Assembly (NCBI RefSeq): GCF_014297365.1
Contig: NZ_JACOQD010000002.1
Span: forward strand, 372,001 to 436,000
Source: Winogradskyella echinorum
GTDB lineage: Bacteria > Bacteroidota > Bacteroidia > Flavobacteriales > Flavobacteriaceae
Direction of reading: 5' to 3'
DNA length: 64,000 bases
The position numbers and the translations under genes were made by a program. Positions 9,538 through 19,062 of this stretch are shown one piece after another. The stretch's first letter is position 1, and each line of letters begins with the position of its first letter. The notes under the pieces were generated by a model. That model was not told the origin of the DNA. It worked only from the letters and a program-made list of their open reading frames with translations, and did no database searches.

Positions 9538-10977
9538 ATGAAAAGAACTTTACTTACTTTATTATCTACATTCTGTTTTGCTTTAGCTGTAAACTCGCAG
9601 ACTGTTTGGGCTGCAAAATCTACAATTGATGCCGCAACTGGTAACAATCCCTACACGATTGCATCTGGGTTTATTGATGGCGACACAAATTTAGATGTCT
9701 TAATTGGTACAGATGTAGACCATATAATTGTATGGTATCAAGGTAATGGTGATGGAACATTTTTAAAACAAACTCCAATTACAAATACTTTAGAAAACAT
9801 CGTTGGACTTAAGTTAATAGATTTAAATGGCGATGACAATTTAGATATTTTAGCAGTTGGTTTTGGTAGTTACGCTGGTGCTACCTATGGACAGAACTCT
9901 AAATTAGTTTGGTTTGAAAATAATGGCAGTGGTTCCTTTGGTGCTGAACAGCTAATTACAGATACCTATAATGGAATGAGCGGTTTATTTGCTGGTACTA
10001 TAGATGGCGATGCAACCATTGATGTTGCAGTGACATCTGCAGTCGGAAGTGAAATTGTATGGTTTCCGAATAATGGTTCTGGTACATTTGGTGCTGCAAG
10101 TAGTATAGACAATTTACTTAATACACCTGGAGTTATAAACATGAAGGATATAGATGCTGATGGTGATTTAGACGCTATAGTTGCAACTGCGGCTTATTCT
10201 GGTGATGTTATAGAAATATTTAGAAATGATTTAGTACCTGGAGGAACAGTTTCATTTACCAAAGATGCTGTTTCAGTAGCAACGGGTAAAATCGGAATTT
10301 TTAACGCCAATTTTGAAGATTTAGATGGAGATTCAAATTTAGACATCCTTGCAACCGAAGTATCTTGCGGAGGATTTTGCGGTAATGTACCTGGTAATTT
10401 ATACTGGTATGAGGATGATGGTCTTGGTGGTTATACAGAAACTGTTTTTACAACCTCTATTGTTAATCCATCAATCGCTCAGTTTAAAGATGTGGATGAA
10501 GATGGTTTAAAAGATATTGTTTTAAGTAGCGGAAGTTCAGGAACTGGTAATGATTTAGTATGGTATAAAAATAATGGCTCAGGAAGTTTTGGTAGCGAAA
10601 CAGTTATTGATGCTACCCAAAGTCAAGCTTTTGTATATAATGTTTTTGATTATGATGGTGATGGAGACAATGACATTGTAAGCTGTGCATACAACCAAGA
10701 TGACTTAAATTACATTGAAAATTTACTTGAAACGCTTTCAATAGATAATTTTGAAGCTGCAGAAATAAAGATATTCCCTAATCCTACCACTTCAAAATTA
10801 AACTTTAATGGCTTTACAACAGCAACACTAGAAGTTTCTGTATTTGATATATTAGGTAAAAATGTCTTAAATGCTACAGTTGGTATAGATAAAACACTTA
10901 ATGTTTCACAATTATCTAATGGTCTCTATACTATTAATATCAATGGAAACTTTGTTTCAAAATTTATTAAGGAATAA
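9538..10977 (+). CDS. FG-GAP/VCBS repeat secreted protein with T9SS sorting domain
   Basis: 479 residues. A signal peptide ends near residue 20 (VNSQ). About seven repeats of 45-60 residues follow, each with a calcium-loop-like DxDGDxDxD motif and a phrase resembling IVWYxNNGSGSFG, predicting a beta-propeller. The last ~75 residues (from IFPNPTTSKL to KFIKE) are a type A T9SS sorting domain that directs export to the cell surface. The ligand is unknown. It ends before a strong terminator. Confidence 0.85.
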   Translation: MKRTLLTLLSTFCFALAVNSQTVWAAKSTIDAATGNNPYTIASGFIDGDTNLDVLIGTDVDHIIVWYQGNGDGTFLKQTPITNTLENIVGLKLIDLNGDDNLDILAVGFGSYAGATYGQNSKLVWFENNGSGSFGAEQLITDTYNGMSGLFAGTIDGDATIDVAVTSAVGSEIVWFPNNGSGTFGAASSIDNLLNTPGVINMKDIDADGDLDAIVATAAYSGDVIEIFRNDLVPGGTVSFTKDAVSVATGKIGIFNANFEDLDGDSNLDILATEVSCGGFCGNVPGNLYWYEDDGLGGYTETVFTTSIVNPSIAQFKDVDEDGLKDIVLSSGSSGTGNDLVWYKNNGSGSFGSETVIDATQSQAFVYNVFDYDGDGDNDIVSCAYNQDDLNYIENLLETLSIDNFEAAEIKIFPNPTTSKLNFNGFTTATLEVSVFDILGKNVLNATVGIDKTLNVSQLSNGLYTININGNFVSKFIKE

Positions 10978-11000
10978 GAATTCTATATTCTACATATCTA

Positions 11001-11034
11001 AAACGCTGGTTTAATTAGACTAGCGTTTTTTTTT
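11001..11034 (+). terminator. Intrinsic terminator after the FG-GAP gene
   Basis: AAACGCTGGT (11001-11010) pairs with ACTAGCGTTT (11019-11028) with one mismatch, followed by a run of T to 11034. Confidence 0.85.
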
Positions 11035-11072
11035 GTTCAAAAAAATAACAATCTTTACAAAAAGCCAATTAC

Positions 11073-12308
11073 ATGTCTATACTAATAACTAACATTAAGC
11101 AATTATTACAAGTTCACGATTATAATGTTACAATATTAAAGGGAGACGAAATGAAGACGCTTCCCTTTATTGAAAATGCATATGTCTATGTAGAACACGA
11201 TACTATTATAGAATATGGTGAAATGAAAGATTATAATCATATTGACGCTGAAACTGTTATCGATGCCACGGGAAAAATTGTTTTACCATCTTGGTGCGAT
11301 TCTCATACGCATATAGTTTATGCAGGAGATAGGACTTCAGAATTTGTTGACCGAATCAATGGATTAAGTTACGCTGATATTGCAAACAATGGTGGTGGCA
11401 TTTTAAATTCTGCAAAATTGCTTCAAAATACCTCTGAAGATGATTTATACAATCAATCCATAAAACGGTTAAACGAACTTATAAAAATGGGAACTGGAGC
11501 TGTTGAAATTAAAACAGGTTATGGCTTAACCGTTGAAGCTGAACTAAAAATGCTTCGGGTTATAAAACGTATAAAACAAGAAAGTTTAGCAAAAATTACT
11601 CCTACATTGTTAGCTGCGCATGCAATTCCTGAGAATTATAAATCTAAAAAAGAAGATTACATAAAACTCATTACAGAAGAATTAATACCAGAAGCTGCTA
11701 AATTAAATATTGCACATTATATAGATGTGTTTTGTGAAGAAGGTTACTTTAGCATTGAAGATACTGAAGCCATTTTAAAAGCTGGACAGCAATATAATAT
11801 GCGACCAAAAATTCATGTCAATCAATTTAATATTCTTGGTGGTATTGCTTTAGGCGTTAAGCACAATGCCTTATCTGTAGATCATCTCGAAGAATTAAAT
11901 ACCGATGATATTAAAGCCTTACAAGGCAGTGATACCATACCTGTAGCTTTACCTGGTTGTTCCTATTTTTTAAGTATTCCTTATACTCCAGCAAGACAAC
12001 TTATAGATGCAGGTTTACCATTAGCCATAGCTACAGATTATAATCCTGGTTCTGCTCCTAGTGGTAATATGAATTTTGTTGTTAGTGCAGCATGCGTAAA
12101 ATTGAGAATGACTCCAGAAGAAGCTATTAATGCTGCAACCATAAATGGTGCTTATGCAATGGGAATTAGTAATATGTATGGCAGTATTACCAGAGGAAAA
12201 AAGGCTAATTTAATTATTACCAAGCCACTGAATCATTACAGTGAAATACCTTATGCTTTTGCGCATAACCCTGTAGAACAAGTTGTTATCAATGGACAGT
12301 TACTATAA
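11073..12308 (+). CDS. hutI: Imidazolonepropionase
   Basis: Third step of histidine degradation: hydrolyses 4-imidazolone-5-propionate to N-formimino-L-glutamate. 411 residues, normal length for this amidohydrolase-superfamily enzyme. The metal-binding SHTH (H78, H80) is followed by the substrate-site AGDR, and later IHVNQF, DHLEELN and the ATDYNPGSAPSGN segment, all typical of HutI. hutG lies about 1 kb downstream on the same strand, but hutH and hutU are not in this window, so the pathway genes are dispersed. Confidence 0.95.
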   Translation: MSILITNIKQLLQVHDYNVTILKGDEMKTLPFIENAYVYVEHDTIIEYGEMKDYNHIDAETVIDATGKIVLPSWCDSHTHIVYAGDRTSEFVDRINGLSYADIANNGGGILNSAKLLQNTSEDDLYNQSIKRLNELIKMGTGAVEIKTGYGLTVEAELKMLRVIKRIKQESLAKITPTLLAAHAIPENYKSKKEDYIKLITEELIPEAAKLNIAHYIDVFCEEGYFSIEDTEAILKAGQQYNMRPKIHVNQFNILGGIALGVKHNALSVDHLEELNTDDIKALQGSDTIPVALPGCSYFLSIPYTPARQLIDAGLPLAIATDYNPGSAPSGNMNFVVSAACVKLRMTPEEAINAATINGAYAMGISNMYGSITRGKKANLIITKPLNHYSEIPYAFAHNPVEQVVINGQLL

Positions 12309-12309
12309 A

Positions 12310-12338
12310 AAAATCCGGAAGCATTGCTTCCGGATTTT
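12310..12338. terminator. Bidirectional intrinsic terminator
   Basis: Perfect 13-base stem AAAATCCGGAAGC (12310-12322) and GCTTCCGGATTTT (12326-12338) around ATT. It separates convergent hutI and the coiled-coil gene. Confidence 0.9.
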
Positions 12339-12363
12339 CGCTATCAATCAATCAAATAATTTA

Positions 12364-13251
12364 TTACTTCAAAACAAATTCTGAAGAAGAAATTAATTCT
12401 TTTGCGCTAAATACGTTTATCTTATAACGTCCAGCTTCAAATTTAGAATCTTGAGGTTTAGAAACATATTCACAAATTTGTAGGTTTCTGTTTTCGTAGT
12501 TAAAACGACTAATTAAACTATAGTTTAGAACTTGGTCATCAAACTGTACTTGGTCATTTGCACCTAAAACATTATTCTTAGGGTCAATTACTTGTACATA
12601 TAATTCTTTATCACCAGCTTCTGCTAATGTATTTTTAGCAACCGTAAAACAAACTTTAATTTTATCACTACGTCTTGCTCTTTCCATTGGTACTTGCTTA
12701 CCACTACTTCTTTCTAAAACACCCATACCAATTAATCCTACAGTTTGTAATGCAGATGCATCTTCAACTACAGTAGCTAACTCAGTATTTTGTACTAATA
12801 AAGAATCTGTAAACATGGTACGCTCAGCTAATTGTACCTGTGTGCTATCTAAAGATGAAGCTAAATACTCATTCTCACCTTTTAAACGATCATTTTCAAC
12901 TAATAATACGTCCATTTCTTCTTGTAATGCTAAAAACTTCTTTTTGTATCTCCATAAGCTGTTTACACTATTTTGAGATATTTTTAAAGAATCCATTAAA
13001 CCTTGAATACGGTCTCTAGCCGCGATTAAATCTTGATTCTTAACCTCGCTCTCAGCAATAGCCGCATCATATTCTTGTGCCATATTGCTAAGGTCGTTCA
13101 TTACTTGTTGCTTTTCGCTAACTAAAGTTTTTTCATTTTCTTGCTTCTCAGTATAAAGCTTAGATGTATAAAATGCTGTACCTAAGAATAAAACTAATAA
13201 GATACCTAAACCTACTTTTAATCCAGTATTTGTTTTTTGTGAACCTTCCAT
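12364..13251 (-). CDS. Membrane-anchored coiled-coil protein of unknown function
   Basis: 295 residues. A single membrane helix (about 12-28) follows a short cytosolic start; about residues 35-165 form a long predicted coiled coil with heptads of Leu, Val and Met; the C-terminal 120 residues are a compact beta-rich domain with conserved Cys in KVCFTVAK and LQICEYV. Topology suggests that most of the protein lies outside the inner membrane. I do not recognise a named family; similar proteins occur in other Flavobacteriaceae. Its position between hutI and hutG on the opposite strand argues against a histidine-pathway role. Confidence 0.75.
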   Translation of the reverse strand: MEGSQKTNTGLKVGLGILLVLFLGTAFYTSKLYTEKQENEKTLVSEKQQVMNDLSNMAQEYDAAIAESEVKNQDLIAARDRIQGLMDSLKISQNSVNSLWRYKKKFLALQEEMDVLLVENDRLKGENEYLASSLDSTQVQLAERTMFTDSLLVQNTELATVVEDASALQTVGLIGMGVLERSSGKQVPMERARRSDKIKVCFTVAKNTLAEAGDKELYVQVIDPKNNVLGANDQVQFDDQVLNYSLISRFNYENRNLQICEYVSKPQDSKFEAGRYKINVFSAKELISSSEFVLK

Positions 13252-13357
13252 AAATTGTTATTTTAAGTTATTGTTATTTCTTGTTTTTAATTTGTTTTGA
13301 GATAAAAGTAATTAAATAAAGCTGTATTTTTATTTTATAATTTCAATAAACATCCAA

Positions 13358-14371
13358 ATGCAAAATCTCATTTTATTTACTTCTAAAAATCGCGATACTT
13401 TATTAAAAGTGCGAAAAGGAGAATCAAAATTTGGAGAACATATTCAGTTAATACCTAAACTCACTAACATATACGATGATATTGTTAATTTAGACGTTGA
13501 CTATGTAATTTTTGGAATTAAAGAAGATATTGGTGTTTATGCAAATTACGGTAATACAGGTACTTACAAGGCTTGGGATGCTGTAATAAAAGTTTTGTTA
13601 AATATTCAGAATAATAGCTATTCTAAGGCCAAAAGGGTTTTAATATTGGGTCATTTGGACTATAGTAAAGAAAGGGAATTGGTAACTTTAAAACCCTCAA
13701 AAAAGAATATTACCAAAGCCCGAACATTTGTAGCGTCTATTGATAATGATGTTACACATGTTGTATCTTCTATTGTTAATGCAGGAAAAATTCCAATAAT
13801 TATTGGTGGTGGACACAATAATGCCTACGGAAATATTAAGGGTACAGCTTTAGCTAAAAACAATAAAATTAACGTTATTAATTTTGATGCACATACCGAT
13901 TTTAGACCTGAAGAAGGCAGACATAGTGGTAATGGATTTAGCTATGCCTTTGTTGAAGGATTCTTAAAAAACTATTTTGTATTCGGTTTACATGAAAACT
14001 ACACATCAGAAGTCTTGTTTAAAACACTCAATAAGCTGAAAGAAGTTAAATACAATACCTATGAAGCTATAGAAGTAAGAAACGAATTAGATTTTAATTC
14101 TGAATTAGAAACGGCTTTAACATATATATCTAATAAAGATTTTGGTATTGAAATAGATTGTGATGCTATTGAAAACATACCAAGCAGCGCAATGACGCCA
14201 AGTGGATTCAGGGTAAAGCATGCGCGACAATTGGTTCATTATTTTGGCAAGCATAAAAATGCCTCTTACCTCCATATCTGCGAAGCCGTACCAACAAAGA
14301 AGACAGAAACTAAAGTAGGGAAACTCATCACCTACTTAATCACCGATTTTATTAGAGCACATGGCAATTAA
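13358..14371 (+). CDS. hutG: Formimidoylglutamase (ureohydrolase family)
   Basis: Last step of the hut pathway: hydrolyses N-formimidoyl-L-glutamate to glutamate and formamide using two manganese ions. 337 residues. The ureohydrolase metal motifs are visible: GGGHNNAYGN (near residue 150), NFDAHTDFR (near 172) and EIDCDAIENIP (near 266). The HNNAYG and DCD variants fit HutG-like Bacteroidota enzymes better than arginase or agmatinase, although these cannot be fully excluded. The end overlaps the following GNAT gene by 11 bases. Confidence 0.88.
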   Translation: MQNLILFTSKNRDTLLKVRKGESKFGEHIQLIPKLTNIYDDIVNLDVDYVIFGIKEDIGVYANYGNTGTYKAWDAVIKVLLNIQNNSYSKAKRVLILGHLDYSKERELVTLKPSKKNITKARTFVASIDNDVTHVVSSIVNAGKIPIIIGGGHNNAYGNIKGTALAKNNKINVINFDAHTDFRPEEGRHSGNGFSYAFVEGFLKNYFVFGLHENYTSEVLFKTLNKLKEVKYNTYEAIEVRNELDFNSELETALTYISNKDFGIEIDCDAIENIPSSAMTPSGFRVKHARQLVHYFGKHKNASYLHICEAVPTKKTETKVGKLITYLITDFIRAHGN

Positions 14372-14825
14372 GATTATAGATTTTGATGCAAAATATTCTC
14401 AAAATTTTTACGATTTAAATATTGAATGGTTAAAAACCTTCTTTTACGTAGAACCTTTTGATGAAGAAGTTTTAAGTAAACCAGATAATTATATCATTGA
14501 TAAAGGTGGCTTTATATTTTTTGCAATGAAAGATGAAACTGTTGTTGGTACAGTAGCACTAATGCCAACAGAAAAAACTGGTGTTTTAGAATTAACAAAA
14601 ATGGCTGTATCACCAAATGAACGTGGACAAAAAATAGGTCAACAATTATTACAGCATTGTATTAATTTTGCACAAGAACAAAATTTAAAAGCACTACTCC
14701 TCTATTCTAATACCAAATTAGAAAATGCTATCTACCTGTATAGAAAATATGGTTTTAAAGAATTAGAACTTGAAAAGAAAAGCCCTTATAAACGTAGTGA
14801 TATTAAGATGTTATTAGAATTATAA
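14361..14825 (+). CDS. GNAT family N-acetyltransferase
   Basis: 154 residues, a single GNAT domain. The acetyl-CoA-binding motif A reads TKMAVSPNERGQKIGQQLL, with the pyrophosphate-binding RGQKIG loop, followed by LYRKYGFKELE. The substrate is unknown. Its start overlaps hutG by 11 bases, so translation is probably coupled. Its last six bases overlap the end of the convergent membrane protein gene. Confidence 0.88.
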   Translation: MAIKIIDFDAKYSQNFYDLNIEWLKTFFYVEPFDEEVLSKPDNYIIDKGGFIFFAMKDETVVGTVALMPTEKTGVLELTKMAVSPNERGQKIGQQLLQHCINFAQEQNLKALLLYSNTKLENAIYLYRKYGFKELELEKKSPYKRSDIKMLLEL

Positions 14826-15341
14826 ACCTTCATAATATCGACTATTGTTTGATATAGCCAATAATATACTTATACTACATCCAATTATACATGTCATAAG
14901 ATTAAACAGCATAATCTTTTTATTATCTAAGGAATAAACATTACTAATAGTATGTGCTTTATTCATTATATAAATTGAAAAAAATAGTATAGTTAGAATT
15001 CCAATTAATACAAGAACTGTATAAATACTTATGAAATCATCGAAAGGAGAGAAATATAATGTGTATGATACAATTTGCCATATGAAAAAATAAAGGTAGA
15101 CTAGAATTATCATCCAACTTAACTTGTTTCTATAAAAAACTGCAATAGCTGGAATTAAAAAAATTGGCAAAATTTTAAAAACTCCATAGACAGAAATGGT
15201 ATTATAAATAGATTTTATGCCATAATCGTAGCCATTAACTTCATGAATATTTATGAATTTAATAATGTTAGATATTAAGTAAACAACCAATACTAAAAAA
15301 ATTATAGTATAGACAATATTTACTTGTTTAAACTTTTTCAT
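14820..15341 (-). CDS. Multi-pass membrane protein of unknown function
   Basis: About 173 residues with four or five predicted membrane helices and many Ile and Phe residues. I place the start at the ATG of 15339-15341 (MKKFKQVN), which gives a basic N-terminus before the first helix and avoids overlap with the preceding gene; a longer start at 15359 would overlap that gene by 11 bases. No family is recognised. It may be the last gene of the large minus-strand cluster, 7 bases after it. Confidence 0.6.
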   Translation of the reverse strand: MKKFKQVNIVYTIIFLVLVVYLISNIIKFINIHEVNGYDYGIKSIYNTISVYGVFKILPIFLIPAIAVFYRNKLSWMIILVYLYFFIWQIVSYTLYFSPFDDFISIYTVLVLIGILTILFFSIYIMNKAHTISNVYSLDNKKIMLFNLMTCIIGCSISILLAISNNSRYYEGL

Positions 15342-15348
15342 ACTGAAA

Positions 15349-17043
15349 TTAATTCCCAACAGCTTTCAAAGAATCCAACTGACGTTGTAAGTTTTCAATC
15401 ATAGCAGAATTATCATCTATCTTAGGAATGGTTTTTAGTGAATCTAAAGCTTTTTCCATCATATCCTCGTCTTGAGGCTTTTCATTAAAGTAATAACCAA
15501 TACCTTCACTAGACCTCCAAGCTTCATTGAGTTGTTTATAAACTTCTTCATCCCATGTACTTGGATGTTTTACATCTATCCAAATCACATCTCTATACTC
15601 ACTATCTATTAAAACTAAATCTGGAGTTGCAGAGCCATCAAACTGTTGGGCATCTGTAGAACTTATAGATGATATGGTTCCTAAGAAAAACATACGCTTT
15701 CTACCTGCTATATCTTTAATATATGGTCTAAACTCCACTGGAGTACTCGCATTCCAATCGTATTCTTTTCGAGATTCTTTTACTTTTAAAGGCATCGCAG
15801 AAACACCAGCATAACCTTGCTTCTTTGTTGCATGGTCGTAATAATACATTTTATCTGTACCATCCGCAGGAATAAACACACTATAGCTTAAACTAGTACG
15901 CTCATCACCTACAGGCTCTAAACCAAACCAATGATATAATCCACTGTAAGCATCAGAATTACTACCTGCAAAATCAAAATCGGTAACATAAGGTTGTTGA
16001 TTTTGGTCCTTTGGCATTAGTGGAATTTTTACTGCCGTTTCCATATTCCAAGGTAAAGGATCACTAAAACCACCTAAAAACTTTAAAGATTCTGCTTGTA
16101 ATTGCGAGACCTCTTCCGCTAAAGTGTTTTGTTTAGTTAAAAATGGATAATTCTTTATCTCATCTGGATGAACGAATGTGCCTTTTCCAATAGTGATACG
16201 TTCTACGTAATCATTAAAATCGTGCTCACCATTATCTATAATCATAACACCACCAAAGGTTGGATAAGGAAAAAAGAATCCTTTCCATTTAATTAAGCTC
16301 ACCACTTGTACCCATTGATCTTCATCATTTTTCATGTAAAAGGTGTCACTAGGCTCATAATTAAATAACATCCAAGGATTGAATCGTTGTACTACGGCAT
16401 TGTATGTATTTCTACTAAATTTAAGAGACTCACCAATTGAAAAAGTAACATCGATTCTATTCTCATTTGAAAATCTAGGAAATGGCGTTGTACTGCTTAC
16501 TGCAAATACTTCTTCTGTATTGTCAGTAACCTGTTGCATTACATATTTTTCACTTGGCTGAATGGCCATTGTCCATTTATTCTCAGTGCCTATTCTTACT
16601 AAATGTGGTAAGGATACATCTTTAGTTTCACCAACACTTTCGTTAGCCATGGAAAATATATTTCTTAGAGGCTGAATACGTTCGTTTTGCGTTAGTGGCA
16701 ATTCGTTGATTTCAACTTTATTAAGACTATTAAAAACATTGTAAGTTTTCATGTAGTCGTACATTTTATAGTGCCAACCGAAAACATAAAGTAACCCAAA
16801 AAACACAATTAATAATGCCAGGATTCCTAATCGACCACCAGTACTTGCCGTTTTTCTAAACTTTCTTAGTCCAAAAAACAAGACTAATAAGCTCACTAAA
16901 ATGACAAAAAGGTATTTCCTTAAAAACAGTAAAAGCGGTTGGTAATCATCTCTAAAAAAGAAGAGCAATAGTAATAACAACAACGCTATAACAATTGTTA
17001 CGACTTTCTGTTTTTTTCCTTTATTCCAATAGTTTTTAATCAT
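15349..17043 (-). CDS. Large membrane protein of unknown function, cluster end
   Basis: 564 residues. Three membrane helices occupy about residues 15-32, 38-60 and 70-92. A ~420-residue soluble domain with many aromatic residues follows, and a C-terminal coiled-coil tail (about 525-560, ENLQRQLDSLK). With two basic loops flanking the helices, the soluble domain is most likely on the outer face of the inner membrane, but that is inference. No catalytic motif or named family is recognised. It is the last clear member of the AAA+ cluster, separated from the 178-residue membrane protein by a repeat-bearing gap of 203 bases. Confidence 0.75.
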   Translation of the reverse strand: MIKNYWNKGKKQKVVTIVIALLLLLLLFFFRDDYQPLLLFLRKYLFVILVSLLVLFFGLRKFRKTASTGGRLGILALLIVFFGLLYVFGWHYKMYDYMKTYNVFNSLNKVEINELPLTQNERIQPLRNIFSMANESVGETKDVSLPHLVRIGTENKWTMAIQPSEKYVMQQVTDNTEEVFAVSSTTPFPRFSNENRIDVTFSIGESLKFSRNTYNAVVQRFNPWMLFNYEPSDTFYMKNDEDQWVQVVSLIKWKGFFFPYPTFGGVMIIDNGEHDFNDYVERITIGKGTFVHPDEIKNYPFLTKQNTLAEEVSQLQAESLKFLGGFSDPLPWNMETAVKIPLMPKDQNQQPYVTDFDFAGSNSDAYSGLYHWFGLEPVGDERTSLSYSVFIPADGTDKMYYYDHATKKQGYAGVSAMPLKVKESRKEYDWNASTPVEFRPYIKDIAGRKRMFFLGTISSISSTDAQQFDGSATPDLVLIDSEYRDVIWIDVKHPSTWDEEVYKQLNEAWRSSEGIGYYFNEKPQDEDMMEKALDSLKTIPKIDDNSAMIENLQRQLDSLKAVGN

Positions 17044-17047
17044 AATA

Positions 17048-17145
17048 TAAGCCCCTTTTATTCCCCAGAGGGGAAAACTGGGAATGTTAATATTGTATTT
17101 TTAAGCCCCTTTATCTTCTAGAAATTTCCCCAGAAGGGAAAATGG
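17048..17145. repeat. Pair of REP-like intergenic repeats
   Basis: Two related units run in the same direction: one starts AAGCCCCTTTTATTCCCC (about 17049-17086), the other AAGCCCCTTTATCTTC (about 17103-17150). Each contains a short palindrome, TTCCCC-AGA-GGGGAA in the first and TTTCCC-CAGAA-GGGAAA in the second. A third degenerate palindrome (CTTCC-TCT-GGAAG) lies at about 17219-17231. They fill the gap between two genes of the cluster. Confidence 0.65.
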
Positions 17146-17246
17146 GCATGTCTATATATTTTGTAGAGTATTGCAACTCTAGTAATTTTATGCAAAAGTA
17201 GCTTCCGTAACAGTTTTCTTCCTCTGGAAGGATTAAGAAGGCTTTT

Positions 17247-17783
17247 TTACATAAGACCCTTATCTTTTAAACGGTCACGTGCGCTAGGTTTTTCAACTTC
17301 TGGTTCTGTTTCAATTTCTTTTTTTGCTTCTTCTACAACCTTAGTGTCTTTAGTTTTTAAATCGTCGATAAAATCTTTTCCTTTTTCAACGGCACCATCA
17401 ACCAAATCACCAATAGAATCACTTTTCTCTTCTACAATTTCTGTTGTTTTAATTACAAAGTTGGCTAAATATGTGCCCAATAACGTACCTACAGCAAAAG
17501 ATGAAAAGGCAGAAACACCATTATAACTACCAAATACTGAAATAGGTGTTAAAAATTCAGCAATCAATGCAGCTACCAAAACTATAGTCACTACAAAGAT
17601 TAAACGTGGAATAAAAGCTTGCCTAAATACAAATCCTTTAGGGTTGTCTGCTTTCATTTGTAGCTCTTTGCTATTCACAATTTTATTTACAAATCTATAA
17701 ATGTTATTACTGTTAGATTCTCTCCAATAAAGAAAAATACCAAATAAAATAGCAGCTATAAATATAACGAGTTCAATTCCCAT
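17247..17783 (-). CDS. Small membrane protein with acidic/basic cytosolic tail
   Basis: 178 residues. An N-terminal helix (about 4-20), a pair of helices (about 58-80 and 88-110), then a charged tail rich in Glu, Asp and Lys ending in ARDRLKDKGLM. No family is recognised. It follows the 411-residue unknown gene by 41 bases within the minus-strand cluster. A role as a membrane docking subunit for the soluble cluster proteins is conceivable but unproven. Confidence 0.7.
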   Translation of the reverse strand: MGIELVIFIAAILFGIFLYWRESNSNNIYRFVNKIVNSKELQMKADNPKGFVFRQAFIPRLIFVVTIVLVAALIAEFLTPISVFGSYNGVSAFSSFAVGTLLGTYLANFVIKTTEIVEEKSDSIGDLVDGAVEKGKDFIDDLKTKDTKVVEEAKKEIETEPEVEKPSARDRLKDKGLM

Positions 17784-17824
17784 GACTTTGTGTTTAACGT
17801 TCTTATAAAATTAGTCTAAAATTC

Positions 17825-19060
17825 TTATATATTGTTACGAATCCGCTCAATTACCCAATCTTTAAAGGAATCATTCCAGGTCTCATAACTTTTATAAAAC
17901 TGCTCCTTATCATACCAATACAAGAATAATACATCTTTAGGAGCTATATTAATCAGTAATTTATGGATTAAATCACGATGCTCTGCTGATAATGACGAAT
18001 GCGGCTGATGTAAAGCAAAATACATAGATTGCTCTACCATATCTTCAACCTTGTAGGCATTACTGCGCTCTAACTTTTCTAGATATAATTCTACACCCAT
18101 AATATGTTTACGTGCCTTGATATCTATTTTATTTAAATAACTTTTAAAAAGCACTTTATTACTTAAAATCTCATTTATAGGATGCTCTGTGTCTTTTAAA
18201 AATTGATTGAGTTCAAACTTTTTAATTCTATCATAGTTTGGTGTTGTTACCATATATTCTAAATCGCATTGAATAATTATATGGTCTTTTAGCTTATCAA
18301 CTAATTCTGGTTGTGCAATGTGATAAATTAACACATCGTGAACTGTATCTTTTATCGCTTCTTTATAAACCTCTTTACTTTCAAAAACTACTATAGGCTT
18401 AATAAAATCGCGCAATACATATACACCATCGAAAGCGCGAGTATAAAAAGAACCAGTAGTAAAATGTAATGGATGAAGCTTTAAGTCTCTATGGCGTAAA
18501 TCTCCATAGGTTTTGGCAGATTCTAATAATTCTTGGTGAATCGCTTCATCTATAAAATTATTATCTCTTTTAAATTTATCGACAAGTTTAAGTTGTTGTT
18601 TTTGTTTTTCTTCTAGGTTATCAATTAATCTAAATGTAATACTTACATCATCGTATTTTAAAACATCTAAAGGTTCGTAAAAAACATCTATATCTTGGTC
18701 AAAATCTATACAAATAGCAGAATCTCTGGTAATATCATTAATTTTCTGTCCGTGTGTTCTAAATACATGCTGCATCATTTCCCTATCAAAAGAATGAAAA
18801 GGCAGGTACACAGGTTTACCTTTTTGTAATGGTGAAATGATAATGCCATGCGGATTCGCATCACCATGGTTAAGATATTGCGTATCTTTTTTCTCTTCTG
18901 CAACTTCAGGACTCCAACCGACTCCATCTATAGAAAATGATTTCAGTTTGGTTTCTGTAAATCCTAAAGTTTTAAGACATTTATTATAACGCTCAACTAA
19001 TTTTCCGCTTACAGGAATAAGTTCACTTCTATATAGGTTTGCTTGTTTTAGTTTATTCAT
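17825..19060 (-). CDS. Conserved soluble protein of unknown function in the AAA+ cluster
   Basis: 411 residues, no signal peptide or membrane helix. It contains His- and Asp-rich stretches (YLNHGDANPHG near 63-73, FDQDIDVFYEP near 120-130, HPLHF near 200) that recall a binding site but match no motif I can name. Similar proteins exist in other Bacteroidota as an unnamed domain family, to my recollection. It starts 2 bases after the Nudix gene and is therefore translationally linked to it and the upstream AAA+ ATPase. Confidence 0.75.
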   Translation of the reverse strand: MNKLKQANLYRSELIPVSGKLVERYNKCLKTLGFTETKLKSFSIDGVGWSPEVAEEKKDTQYLNHGDANPHGIIISPLQKGKPVYLPFHSFDREMMQHVFRTHGQKINDITRDSAICIDFDQDIDVFYEPLDVLKYDDVSITFRLIDNLEEKQKQQLKLVDKFKRDNNFIDEAIHQELLESAKTYGDLRHRDLKLHPLHFTTGSFYTRAFDGVYVLRDFIKPIVVFESKEVYKEAIKDTVHDVLIYHIAQPELVDKLKDHIIIQCDLEYMVTTPNYDRIKKFELNQFLKDTEHPINEILSNKVLFKSYLNKIDIKARKHIMGVELYLEKLERSNAYKVEDMVEQSMYFALHQPHSSLSAEHRDLIHKLLINIAPKDVLFLYWYDKEQFYKSYETWNDSFKDWVIERIRNNI

Positions 19061-19062
19061 TT

